Shown: positions 48,308-59,557 of the stretch, one piece after another
Layout: the number at the start of each line of letters is the position of its first letter
Numbering within the stretch: position 1 is the stretch's first letter
DNA from: Rostratula benghalensis
Lineage: Eukaryota; Chordata; Aves; Charadriiformes; Rostratulidae
Direction: 5' to 3'
Assembly (NCBI GenBank): GCA_013399305.1
Contig: VXAI01000035.1
Span: 1,601,297-1,665,296 of the forward strand
Length of the DNA stretch: 64,000 nt
Program-made: the position numbers and the translations under genes
The notes under the pieces: generated by a model
Told to the model about the DNA's origin: nothing
The model's database searches: none
What the model saw: the letters and a program-made list of their open reading frames with translations, nothing else

Positions 48308-48555
48308 CCGCTGAGACTGTGCAGATACCAACCGCGTGTGATGGACTGAGCGCAGGGTCCTGCTCTGCGGGCTCTGTTTTTAGTGAAAATGAGCTTCATC
48401 CTTGCTCGGCGACTGGTGCTGCCTGGTGACCTTTGAACCAGCACTTAAGCCCCCGGAGCACACAAATTAGACTTCAGTCTGGAAGGACCTCTGCTCCAAC
48501 AGATGACCTGTTATTTTATCTTGAACAGCGGCAGCCGCGGAGGAGCGCTGGCACA
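48308..48555. promoter_or_regulatory. CpG-rich patch with DR1-like nuclear-receptor motif
   Basis: About twelve CpG occur in 250 bp, including ACCGCGTG near 48331 and GGCAGCCGCGGAGGAGCGC near 48530-48550, in a region otherwise poor in CpG. TGACCTTTGAACC at 48427-48439 reads GGTTCAAAGGTCA on the minus strand, close to the DR1 element bound by HNF4, PPAR/RXR and COUP-TF receptors. It may be a distal regulatory element. Motif matches alone are weak evidence. Confidence 0.35.
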
Positions 48556-49028
48556 TGGCTTTTAGAGGTAATCACTCATGCTCTTTGAGGAGAGCAGGAA
48601 TTTCGCTCCCTCCCCCTCCAGCAACCCAGGACTTTATTGCACGTCTGGATCATTTCAGGCTGATCCTTCCTTAACTTCTTCTATTTATTTCCCCTGGGCT
48701 CAAACTTCTGATACAATCCCTGGGTGTCTCCATCACTCTTCCCTTGAGCCAATTGAAGCCAGCCCCTTCCCTACTGCAGGTCCCCGTTATCCCCCTCCAT
48801 GAGCCACCTGCCGTGTCTTTCATTCATCTGGGATCTCCCCACTGAACCCCAAGTCTCCCATAACAAAATCCTGCCTTCTTGCTTCTTTCATTACCATCAT
48901 TCACCCCTGATGATGCACAGGCACCACTCTGAGGAAGAGGTGAGAAGAAATGAGAAGAAGAAACTCTCCCATTTCCAAGCCTGTAGAAAAGCCTGCAGCT
49001 GCAAGTAAATTAGAGAAGGGAATCTCCC

Positions 49029-49044
49029 TTTTTTTTTTTTTTTT
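49029..49044. repeat. poly-T tract, 16 nt
   Basis: Uninterrupted run of 16 T. Simple repeat. Confidence 0.93.
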
Positions 49045-50309
49045 CATACCCCGAGGCTCCTAAATATTTGGTGTTTATTCAGTCCAGTTCTGCTTTACTG
49101 AACAAGGGCTCCCTGCAGGGACTGACATGTGGGGTAGCACCACACAATCTTGTGTCATGAGAAAATGACAAATATCATGGCCAGCTGAGAGAGACTGAGA
49201 TTGAAACCAAGAGCCCCTGTGACTGAATTGTGGAAAGCCATTGGTAATGTGCCCAAACTGACCCCAAAACTTACCTGACAGCAGTGGTGAACAGGGTAAG
49301 CCCCGTGGCTGCTTCAGCCTCCCTACTCTTCCATTAGATTTAAATCAGCTGTAGGGTCTCTCTAAGGCTGCTAATTACCACTTCCATCCATCAGGAGGTT
49401 TGGGTTGGTGGTCCAGACCTCAGATGGTCTTCTCCAAGCAGGTGTGGATGGCAGGCTCATTCCAGCCACGAGGGCAGAGCTCATAGGCTCCTACTAGGCA
49501 GGATAAGATCTTGTGAGAGGGGAAGCAGGTGCTGGTGTGACACCTTCAGGGTGATCCTGAAGACCTTCTGGTCTCCATGGGGTTATCCCTGGACCATTTG
49601 CACCCAGTCTGAACAGTGGGTGCAAACACACAGCTTTCTTGGAGGTCCCTGAGCCTAATGGGACTGTATCTGTCCTCATAGCAACCCACAGAAAAGCCAT
49701 TTAGTGCAAATGCTGCTCAGTAAAGCTCCTGTCTGTTTTTGGGACACTGCAACTGCAGAAGAGAATTCTTGGCCTCTCGCAGAAGACTGCACTCAAAGTA
49801 AATAATATTATTTCAGAAAACAAAATTCATTTTGCAGCCCGAGACCAAATGCAACAGTATACGAAGCAGGGGGAAAAAAAAGTGAAAATGCCTTGCCCCC
49901 CAGGCTATTTATTATTTATGTACCACTGTGCCTAGATAAACTCCTCCTTGAAAGAGCAGGACGAAAATAATTCTGCAATGTGGAAACAAACTACCTATTT
50001 AAAGTGATTTTATGCCTGAATGGCCTCATTATAAAAACAGTCTGCATGCAGTAACTTTTTACCTTTTTCTACAATATCCAATGAACTGCTTTTTGTCACT
50101 CTCACCAGTTTCAGTGCTTTCATGGAACCACCTTAGTGGAAAGCCTCCGTGGTTTCCTTAGAAACGTCTTCCTTCCTGGATGTTGACCCATGGTGGTTGA
50201 GGCAGCTAAAACCCTGGAGAGGTCCTGTTCAAACAGGAAAGAGCAGACAGTTTAATGGCCAGCTTTGCAGCTCTGTTCCTCCACAGTTTACAGTAGTTGG
50301 GAGTTACGT

Positions 50310-50331
50310 AAAAAAAAAAAAAAAAAAAAAA
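50310..50331. repeat. poly-A tract, 22 nt
   Basis: Uninterrupted run of 22 A followed by GGAAAAGAAAAAAA, an extended A-rich tract to about 50346. No retroposed body is recognised upstream. Confidence 0.95.
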
Positions 50332-52671
50332 GGAAAAGAAAAAAAATCATAACAAATGTGGTTGTTTTTTTCTTATTTTATGGTGAGCTTTGTGTTGGTG
50401 TTTTTGACAAAAGCTGAATCTGTAGCTCACGGGCTGTTGCCAGGCAGTGGTGGGGTAGGGATGGCTCACTTGCAAAGTGTTGGCACCTGGGAGATGGCTC
50501 CCCATGTGCAAATAGACTTTGTCCATCAGAAAAAATACATGCTGCTGAGCTTGTAGGTGCATTCATAAGTCAGTAGCACAAGGGAGGCAGTCCGAGAAGC
50601 CGTAAATAACATCACCTTTCAAGGGTTTTGCAACGCTCATACATGAATGCTCTGCAATGCCTGAGCAGGACTGAGAAGCTGGAGTCCAGCAGTCCATGAG
50701 AGAGCTGGGAAAAGCAATTGTCAGCCTGGGGCATTATTAAACTGGGCTTGTCTCCAGCTCTGCTCATGACCAAACACTCATTCCCAGGGGCAGAGAACCT
50801 CACTTGTTGATAACTGTCAATGGCAGACGTTGTTGGCAAAGTTGGAGGAGGAGTTGGAGGAGGCTTCAGGGTCACCCTCATCTGAAGGGAGAGAGATCTT
50901 TCTACTGTGCACCTTCCACAGCTTCATCCCCACCCATCTGAGACATCAGCGAGAGCAAGACTATGGGCAAGTCATGCAGGTGTTTCAGATTTGCTGCTTC
51001 CTTGCATTACTATTCACTTCCAGAGGAGCCCATGAAGCCTTTCAGCTATGCTAAGACCTGGGCGCTTGGCATTAACTCAATGCTGATGACTTCTTCCAAA
51101 TGCAGCCTGTTCACCAGCTCTTGTAGCCTTTACACAAAGAATGAAATAACCAATGACAGTTGAATTGTCAGCTCTAAGCTGCTTAACACTCCGGTCCAGT
51201 GTGGTGTGCACCCTCCAATCTGCTATTCTTGCTCCATAAAACAGCCACCAATGTGGGAAAACTATGATATGAAGAAAAGCATAATATCTGCAGGACATTT
51301 GGACACCTCCTGCCCACTGGTCCTGTGGTGAGCATGGCACACATCCTGTCCCCATCCAAAAGAAGATAAACGTCTATTAAATTCAAGAGTTTTCTGCTGG
51401 GCTAATGCTGGTGCACCAGGTCAGAGGACAACCAGCTTGGAGTGACCTGGGATCACCTGCTAAAGCCATCCAGAGCTGACCCAAGGCAGATGGCAGGAGG
51501 TGCTCCCCATGTCTCTGCCTCTTCTCTGCACCCTATTCATTTGCAGAAAGTCTGAGTTACCTACATCTTTACTGCACTCACTGAGCTGCTAAATCTGTAG
51601 GGATATTTTGCTTGAAAAGGTTAAGCATAAGCAGAGAGAATCAACACAGAGGTAAAAAAGGGAGAACTGTAATTAACAACAACAAAAATAAATTACGCAA
51701 GAGCATTTCTCTTGAAGTTTTTAATAGCAAACATTACAGAGGGCAGGTTTTTCAAGCCAAACAGGAAGAAAAACAAGCAAACAACTACAGCCAGCTAATT
51801 CACAGGCTTTTAGAAGTCGGGTTATTGACCAGGGACCCACAGACAGGAACTGATGAAGCACAAATCTCCAGGGAAACAGATGAGGTTTTCAAAAAACACA
51901 AACACATAAAACCTAAGATGTATGTATATTTATAAATAAGCCCAGGGTAGAGCTGGACACCTGATTCCCAGGCTGAGGGTTAGGAATTGGAAGAAGAGAC
52001 TGAAGACTTCACCCACGCTGTTAAAATCTGGAAATGATTGGGGAGATAATGTGGGTATATGAGAATCTTGGATAAGACAGATAATATCAGTAAGAGTCCT
52101 GGATAATATTAACCCTGGATGTGACAGCAGAAGAGGAGGGTAAAGAAAAGCTGAAGAATATCTAGAAATGTGGAGACCAAGTGTTAGGCAGCTCCATCTT
52201 CTCCAAAGGATAGTGGTAGTTATGGAAGGGTGATCACAGCACTACACAAAATGTTTAGGGCAAAACCACTTCTATGAAGTCCTATCAGAAATTACAAGGC
52301 TCTTGAGAGACCCTGTGCACTGCTTCAGGATGACCTGCCGTGGGCTGAGCTGCTCTTATTCCTTTCCAAACATCTCTCAGCTGCCAGACAGTTTATATTT
52401 CCAATGACACAGTAATGGGTAGGGTTTAATACCTACAGACAAGAGTTAAATGGCCTCTTGGTGATGTGTAAATTAGAGAGAGGACAGTTGCCCCAGAGAG
52501 AAATGGCAAACAAATATTTATTAGTTGTTTCAAAGAACCACAGCCATAAAACTTTGCCGTTTGACTGCAGAAGTGTTTGTGTTCTTACTAAAACCAATGC
52601 TAAAGGTGATGGCTTTATTCCTGACTGAGGTAACATCTGTAACTCTGTGATTTACTGCCTTCAGGTAACAG

Positions 52672-52692
52672 AAAAAAAAAGAAAAAAAAAAA
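52672..52692. repeat. A-rich tract (A9-G-A11)
   Basis: Two A runs split by a single G. Simple repeat about 240 bases upstream of the old CR1. Confidence 0.9.
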
Positions 52693-52935
52693 GTCCAGAA
52701 TGTGTTTTAATGTATATTGTTCTTACAGTATGCTAGGAAGATGCCAAGAAGGAATTTAAATACATGAGCAAAATTACTGTTGGTTTCACTAAAATATCAG
52801 ATTTTCCGACTGCTGTGCTTTTTATCACAGCAACCTCCCACCTTCTGGGCAAAGGGCTCCAGCTAAACAATGATGTAGTGGGACAAAATGGTGTACAAAG
52901 GAGGGTGACAGAGAAAGTATCTGCATTGGACGTGT

Positions 52936-53620
52936 AATAGGGCTTGATACTGGATCCAATACTGTTCAACAATCCCATTAGCAACCCAGAGGATGGGGCA
53001 GAGAGCACTCTTGGCAAGATTGCAGATGACACAGAATGCTTGATGGGTGTCCTGTTCTTCAGCGTGACCTCAAAAGCTGGAGAAATGGGCCAACAAAGTC
53101 TCATGATGTTCAACAGAAGGAAGTGTTGAGTAAGGAAAAGCAACCCCTGGGCAGCATTAGGAAGAGTGTTGCCTTCAGGTTGAGGGAGGTGATCCTTCCC
53201 TTCTTCTTGGCACTGGTGAGACACATCTGGAGTCCTGGGTCCAGCGCTGGGCTCTCCAGGATAGGAGAGAAAGAGCACACAGGAGACAGTCCAGTGGAGG
53301 CCCCCAAACATGGCTGAGGCACTGGACCATGAGTCTACCATAGACCACTGGTCACATGAAGAGAGGTCAGGTGTGTCTAACCTGGAGAAGAGAAGGCTCA
53401 GGGGGACTTTACCAATGTGTATAAATACCCGATGGGTCAGATTAAAGATGACTGAGCCAGACTTTTCTCAGCGGCACCCAGTGTCAGGGCAAGAGGCAAC
53501 GATCACAAATTGAAATGTAAGAAATTCCATTTATATGTCAAAAAAATATCTGTTTTTAAAAAGTGAGAGTGGTTGAACACTTGACCAGGTTGCCCAGAGA
53601 GGTTGTGAGGTGTTCCTCCT
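52936..53620 (+). mobile_element. old CR1 LINE with RT remnant (sense)
   Basis: About 685 bp of degraded CR1, the only copy here reaching into the reverse-transcriptase domain. The start encodes LDPILFNNPISNPEDG and GKIADDTE, matching the conserved RT block before and at the catalytic (F/Y/I)xDD motif; the ADD codons are at 53022-53030. Next come an LQRDLKSW block in another frame, 'ggaggtgatccttcccttct', 'actggtgagacacatctgga', 'aacctggagaagagaaggct' and 'ggttgcccagagaggttgtg'. The match ends near 53620 without a CR1 3' tail, so the 3' end is lost or unrecognisable. Frameshifts and divergence mark it as older than the copies at 56296 and 63312. Confidence 0.9.
52944..53126 (+). pseudogene. 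CR1 ORF2 reverse-transcriptase fragment
   Basis: This 61-codon frame holds the CR1 RT segment with LDPILFN near residues 3-9 and ADD at residues 27-29, the metal-binding aspartates of LINE reverse transcriptases. Homology then shifts to another frame (from about 53057), so an indel has broken the domain. The fragment lacks most RT blocks and cannot be active. Confidence 0.8.
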
Positions 53621-56295
53621 CTATCTACCTTCTAAATTTTGTAAGTCACCATCTAAATTCAAAAAACATATTTAGACACCTAATTACCTAGCAGGAAATT
53701 CAGAAATACTGAAGGAACACAAGATACCTTTAGTTCCAGTAAAGAGCACACATAAAGTAAAGTATGGAGTGAGGTTGTCAGAATCTAAGGATAGAGATAC
53801 GTTTGTGTAGTCTTGTATAGATATGTTAAACATATATATGCAGATATATATAACACAGAAATATTTCCTAAATTGCAGTAACCTCTCAGAAGACCCATAC
53901 TGAACAAGGAGCAGTTTGGCATTAGGAGAATAATTCAATGTTAGCTTTTCCCGTGTATTTTTAACTTGTCACTAGAATGTGCTGTCATTTGGTCAAGGTT
54001 AACTTATAGAAAATAATTAAATTTCTAAATCTGCTTATAGGTTGCTAGATTGGAGCTCAGACAGAAAGGCACCAGGCACTTAGGAAGGATAAGGAAACGA
54101 TGAAGGCACCTGGGCGTGTGCCATAGCTGAATCTTCTGACTTTACTTCAGTACATCTTCAATAAGTCCTTGACTAGATTAACGGCCGTTAATGCATTGGG
54201 GGTTAGAGTACACAATGGGGGTTAGGGTAGGCACCAATCTGAGCTTACGAGAAATTGCTGCAAAAGTTATGGGAAGACCCCAAAATCCACTAGTCTCGCT
54301 GTGTGCCATTTTCCTATTCCCCCTCAGACACAACAGTAACTGCTCCCGATCCTAGGGTTGTGGTTTAATATGAATTTATAGAAGATCATGGCCTGTAGAC
54401 TTTGCTCCAGCCTTTGAAATAACTTGTGTTCCAGTGACCCCGGCATCCTGAGTCGACCTGGTTAAGGAAATATGCACTGAGAGGTCATAAATGAGGCCAG
54501 ACCCTCTATAAGTCTGTGGAGACACATCAGTGCCTGGAGACAGCCATCTTTCAGGCTCTGGTTTCCTACAGTTTCTGCCTTATCTCCATGGATAGTACAG
54601 TCACCCTGTAAAATGGGCACTTTTTAAAATAGACGGTCTCCAAATGTTTGGCTGGAGGATTAAAACGAAATTCAGGAAGAATATTCTGATGATTTCAAAA
54701 CACAAAAGGAAGTTTGATGATGATTATGCTCTGCAAGAATTTCCCAGGTCTGCAGGGAAGCCGGTTTTTAGTTTTCTGTGGGTAAAAGACGTAGCTACCA
54801 GTCCACTTACAGTGAGGAAAATACATTATTTCCAGTATAAACGAGTGAATGGTGGCTAAATCATGTCGCTGCTCTGTTCTTGCTAATTCATCTTTCAGCT
54901 GAGACTATGACAAAAAAATAAGAAAAATGCCATCCCCAAAGGAAGACTTCATTTTTTCTGGGAAGACATGAATTAGCACAAATTAAAATTCTATCTGCAT
55001 AATTCACTCGGAATTCTAATTGAAATGCTTGTGCAATCTTAACTACACCATTTGTTCCTCATTTAATTGCGAAATGCCACTGAATGAAGTTATAAAGGAA
55101 AAGCTGCTGTCTGACTTTCTTATGAGACACCTAAGCCCGGGTTGCTGTTCCTGGGAAGCTTTGAGCGTGTGTCATCAGGCAGCTGGTCCCAGCCTCCTGA
55201 GGCTATTTAGTCTCGGTTCTCCCTCAGGACGCATCCATATTAACTTGAAGAAGCCCTCCGTGCCCCACCAAAAGCCTAAGTCACCCAGGTGCCTGACAAA
55301 ATGAGAAGGAAAAGAAGGGGAGGAAGAAAAATAACTCCAGGATGGATTTTAGATCAGCTGTTATTAATGAGGGAAATTCCTTTATTAACCCCTCCAAAAC
55401 AGCTTCGCTGTTGCTGAGGAAGGGAGGGGGAAATTGCAAAGATAACTGAAACACAATGGAGGGACAGCAGCAGTCTGTGCAGAAGGATGTGAGACATCAG
55501 ATAAATGGCTATGGACTATCAGCATGTTGTGTAAATTGTGCTTTTATATGAAATTACTGGACTGTCGGCTTTCCAGGAGTGATGAATCCAGAGCTGAGTG
55601 GCTCAGTCTGAAAGTCAGATCAGTTTTACGCGGCCTCTAATCCCCCCAGATTACTTTCCTCCACGAAGACTACTGCTTCATTAGTGTAAAAGGTGAATTT
55701 TATAGTGACACCAAAGTCCATTCTCATATGTTATCTTTGCCTAGAGAATAGGACTCTTGACATAAACCTGGAAGGTAGTTCAAAGTGCTGCTGCATAAAC
55801 ACACATCCATTTTTTGTACTTTAGGAATAGGTAATGTAAGAGTTGAAAGGTGAAGGTTATGGCAGTTCGTGTTTATTTCACCAAGAGCCAAGAGATGGGA
55901 AACATCTGGCACTTACACACCACGCAAGTCTTAAAAACAAAGAGACCTAGACTTTAGTCCGGCTGAGCAAGCACTGGGATAAAAGCTAATGACAGGCTGC
56001 TTATTTAAAGGGATCATAATACAGAACAGCCATGTAGGGAACCAGGGAGGATTCAGGAGGGGGAAAACGAAGGGAAAATTTAGCTTTGTATTTCCAAGTT
56101 AAGGGTCAAAGCCTGACTTTAGTTACACCCTAGTGTCAATCCTGACCTGCAGGTCTAATACTGCATGTAGGACCCTCCAGATTTCACCCTCTCCTGGTTT
56201 CCAACATAACCAAATATCCAAAGCAGTGCTCAGAAGTGCTGCTGATGTGTTTTGTATGTGACAACGTAGAAGTCCTCAGGACCAATTGTTGTCAT
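53621..56295. other. non-coding unique DNA
   Basis: No gene recognised. 53808-53862 is an AT-rich stretch with ATATAT words. 54196-54230 contains a short repeated word (CAATGGGGGTTAG and close variants) that looks incidental. 55020-55230 has retained CpG next to AATTG/TAATT words and might be conserved. Nothing else is recognisable. Confidence 0.65.
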
Positions 56296-56688
56296 GAAGG
56301 TGAGAGGGAATTGCTTGAGAGAGTCCAGGCCAGAGCCACAAAGATGATGAAGGGAGTGGAGCATCTCCCATATGAGGAAAGGCTGAGGGAGCTGGGTCTC
56401 TTGAGCTTAGAGAAGTAAACACCGAGGGGTGACCTCATTAATGTTTATAAATATGTAAAGGGTGAGTGTCAGGAAGATGGAGCCAGGCTCTTCTCATCGA
56501 TGGCCTATGATAGGACAAGGAGCAATGGGTGCAAGCTGGAACACAGGAGGTTCCATTTAAATATGAGGAAAAACTTCACAGTGAGGGTGATGGAGCACTG
56601 GAAGGGGCTGCCCAGAGAGGTTGTGGAGTTTCCTTCACTGGAGACGTTCAAGACCCATCTGGACGCGTTCCTGTGTGGCCTGCTCTAG
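56236..56688 (+). pseudogene. CR1 ORF2 C-terminal remnant, one in-frame stop
   Basis: One frame carries the CR1 ORF2 C-terminus from an [18 protein letters not shown] block, through [18 protein letters not shown], to [38 protein letters not shown] and a terminal stop at 56686-56688. The only internal break is TAA at 56416-56418. The codons after it ([15 protein letters not shown]) stay in the same frame, so there is no indel there. The first 20 or so codons precede the recognisable CR1 match. This single lesson-like break suggests a moderately young insertion. It is a fossil, not a host gene. Confidence 0.85.
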
Positions 56689-56767
56689 GTGTTCCTGCTG
56701 TGGCAGGGGGATTGGACTGGATGATCTTTCAAGGTCCCTTCCAATCCCTGATAGTCTATGATTCTGC
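56296..56767 (+). mobile_element. CR1 LINE, 3' segment (sense)
   Basis: About 470 bp match the 3' part of an avian CR1. Blocks in order: 'gagagagtccaggccagagcc', 'cccatatgaggaaaggctgag', 'acacaggaggttccatttaa', 'gagggtgatggagcactgg', 'ctgcccagagaggttgtgg' and 'ggattggactggatgatct'. The tail is 'ccaatccctgatagtctatg' followed by ATTCTGCGA. It is 5'-truncated near 56296. Wording is nearly the same as the copy at 63312, so both belong to one subfamily, distinct from the copies at 19201 and 45832. Confidence 0.97.
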
Positions 56768-57890
56768 GAGAGGAGAGCTTGTGCACAGACGTAGTGACTC
56801 ACAGGGATGTGAGTTGTTGTCCTAGTGTAAAAAGCTCACCAGCATTTCTGGGGAATGATGGACGTGTTCAAGCACATTGTTGTGGCTTCCCTGGAGCAGA
56901 GCTTCACCTGCTGTACATATCCTTGTAAAGCCTTGTCTTGAAAAAGGTGGTTTTAGAATGAGGTTCCCTCCTTTAGAAAAATCCCAGACTGAAAATGCTT
57001 TATTGTGGCAGCTCCTCTTCAAAACACATAACTTCTTATCTCCCATCTTCTTCACTTAGTCCCCAGAATAAAATGGTGTCTTCAGCAGAATCCTTCTTGA
57101 CAAGCAGAGATTCACCCAGAAACTGAAGAGCACTGACCCTTTTGCCCCTTTCCCCACTGCCCACTGATATTGTACAAACCATGTTCCCACACCAGCTCAG
57201 CCAATGTGGATAGGCTGCACGGTCACCCCCTTCCTCCCCAGACTCCTGGCTTTGCCTAAGGTCCTATGTCCATCCTAGTGGTTATGTGAGAGCTTCATCT
57301 CCCAAAATACAATTATTTCTTCATGATGTGTCATCTGTCTGTCATTTCTCAGCCAAGAACACATGCTACAGCCATGCTGTTTTGTTTCTAGTCCCCTACC
57401 TGCTGCTTTGATGACACTGTGAGAACCTTAGAGCTAAGGAGAGCCGCACTTTTTGCTTTTGGCAAGGTAAGATTCCAACCTCAACCCCTCAAGGACACCA
57501 AGAATTAATACTTAACGTATCTCCAGAGTAATGAGGAAATGAGGAAAAAACTCCTCCCTCTATGGAAAACTGAACATTCTCTAGGTGGTAGCAAACCTGC
57601 TTGAGAATCCTCCATAACATGTTGGTTTGTCAAGAGAAAAGACCTGTCATAGGCACACAACCAAGCAGCATAGAACCTCTTTCTCCCATAACATGTGAGA
57701 AAGAAATGATGGCTACTGTCCTAGATCTTAGGGTGGCCATGAGACAGGAGCTCAAGTGCTCCAATTCTTATTAAGGCTGTGGTTTGCACCCAGCAGTAAG
57801 ATTTGTGGTATGATAGCACCACTGCCGTGTGCCAGCTGAGCAACACGCTGCTACAGCATAGACAAACTCCATTTAATGGTTCACATTTGT

Positions 57891-57958
57891 CAAACAAACA
57901 AACAAAAAAAACCCACACACAACCAAAAAAAACCAACCCCAAAACACCCACCACCCAC
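57891..57958. repeat. A/C-only low-complexity tract
   Basis: Sixty-eight consecutive bases contain only A and C, starting with CAAA units and ending in CCACC units. It looks like a decayed compound (CAAA)n/(CA)n/(CCA)n microsatellite. Confidence 0.92.
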
Positions 57959-58736
57959 TCTTTATAGCAGCAGGCTTTTTTATCCTATCAGTATTGTCTT
58001 AACTTCATGTTGGACCAGCTATCTTCTGCCTTTCCACAGCAGGGGTGCAGCTAGCACAGAAATATAAAGCTGGTATAAATTCCATATCATGTCCCTTGGC
58101 TAATTTGACAAAACACAATCATGTGTCCATGCCTGATCCGCATTAGATTTATAGTCCTGGGTGAGCTGGTAGTGCACAGATCTGGTATTAATAATCCTGG
58201 AACCACAGCCTAAATCTATTAGCTGGAAGCAGTTATATGATTCTTAATCCTATTTTGTGTCAGAGCAGATGACTGCAACCAAGATGGAGAAGAAATTACA
58301 TGTTTTTGCCTGGCTAAACCTGCCCTTATGGAGAGATCGAGCCCCTCCAGGTACTCCAGGTACTAAACTTTCTGGGCGCACTTTATGGGAACTCAACCTA
58401 GAAATCCAAAGGAAATGCAAGGGATGAAGCTTTGTCCTGTAAGAAATAGTCTCCTTTTATTTGATAGATGCTTATATCCCATGCAAAGAAACGTCATCTA
58501 TGTTTGAGAACCCACCACTGGAGCAGGATGAAAGCTTACATGCTTAACATAATTTGCAAGCATGGTAAAAATTTAGAACAGTATTCCCTGAAAACTTAAT
58601 GAGACCCATACTGCAAGAGTCCACCATAAAAAAGCAGCGATTTGCCCACACTAAATATCTGAAAATCATAATCCTGCTGTTTCCTCAGCAATTAGATATT
58701 TTTATATACTACATTTCTTTAATAATACTAAAACTT

Positions 58737-58758
58737 CTTTTTTTTTTTTTAAAAAAAA
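58737..58758. repeat. T14-A8 homopolymer junction
   Basis: Fourteen T followed directly by eight A. The arms are self-complementary and could extrude a small hairpin. Simple repeat. Confidence 0.9.
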
Positions 58759-59532
58759 GCCGTCTCCTTACAAACACATTATTAAATTACGGTTTATAGC
58801 TCTTGCAGTGGGGTAAATTATGGTTGTTTTATTAAAGCATTTTAAAGACTGGTGTTTTACCGACATATTGCTCCTTGCCAATAGTTGGCCAGGCCCATGA
58901 ATGCTGCGAAGGTGCAAGCTGCATCTCACAGAATCCTTCTGCACACCAGGAGGGGAATTTATGTTTGGTTTTCCAAAGAATGGGATATCACAGAAAGCAC
59001 GTCCCGGCTGGCTGCAAAACTCTGATGTTTAACACCCATTATCTGTGTTGGGGGTGCCGTATTTTCTCTCTCACAAGCATTGTGACCCCAGCAGGAGGAG
59101 GCTGTGGCCTGTTACTGTTCTTCTGTTTATTCTTATTGCATTGGTTTATTTGCTTCTTTGCAAATGACCCGGCTTCTCCACAGCTGCTGGCCCACCACGA
59201 GCTCCTACACTTGAAGCGCTACACGTGCTTCCCAAACTGGAAATCACAACTGAATCGACTATGGGCACCATCCAGAGGCAACGAAAATGCAAACTTGTGC
59301 CACTAGTCCAGCACACATCCCTTCAGGACCCACTTCTCTGGAGCTACACTGGTGTCAAATCGACATCAGGAAAAGGGAAATCCTATCCCAGGCATTAAAC
59401 AGAATGCTTGGGCCTTGTTTGGAGTCCCTACCACCTTTTCCCACTTCTGTGGGCTCGTGTCTGTAACTGATAACTCCGTGCTTCTGTCCTGGTGTTTTCT
59501 GGTGCTCGGTTGCATTGTGAGAACAGACTCAC

Positions 59533-59557
59533 ACGCGCGTGCGGTCGCGGAGCCGAA
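59533..59557. promoter_or_regulatory. very CpG-dense spot in CpG-retaining stretch
   Basis: Seven CpG lie within about 25 bases, including the palindrome ACGCGCGT, followed by GCGGTCGCGGAGCCG. The surrounding 750 bases also keep more CpG than the window average. This could be a small unmethylated regulatory element or part of an unrecognised transcript. No gene start is identifiable. Confidence 0.3.

Larger units (their letters stand above)
46121..52935. other. non-coding unique DNA
   Basis: No gene recognised in 6.8 kb. Clear items are an A12 run at 47640-47651, an A/T inversion near 47940-47970, the CpG-rich patch at 48308-48555, a T16 tract at 49029-49044, an A22 tract at 50310-50331 and an A-rich tract at 52672-52692. 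Open frames across 48578-48802 and 50830-51054 show no family resemblance. Confidence 0.65.

Noticed and set aside
48478..48512. 'tctggaaggacctctgctcc' resembling a CR1 3' end
   Set aside because: Only about 20 bases resemble CR1 and neither the tail nor the next CR1 block follows.
52733..53341. Longest open frame (202 codons, minus strand)
   Set aside because: It runs antisense through the old CR1 at 52936-53620 and has no protein resemblance; the openness comes from the CR1 sequence read backwards.
54196..54230. Two GGGGTTAG words resembling telomere-like repeats
   Set aside because: Only two imperfect copies with unrelated spacing; not a TTAGGG array.
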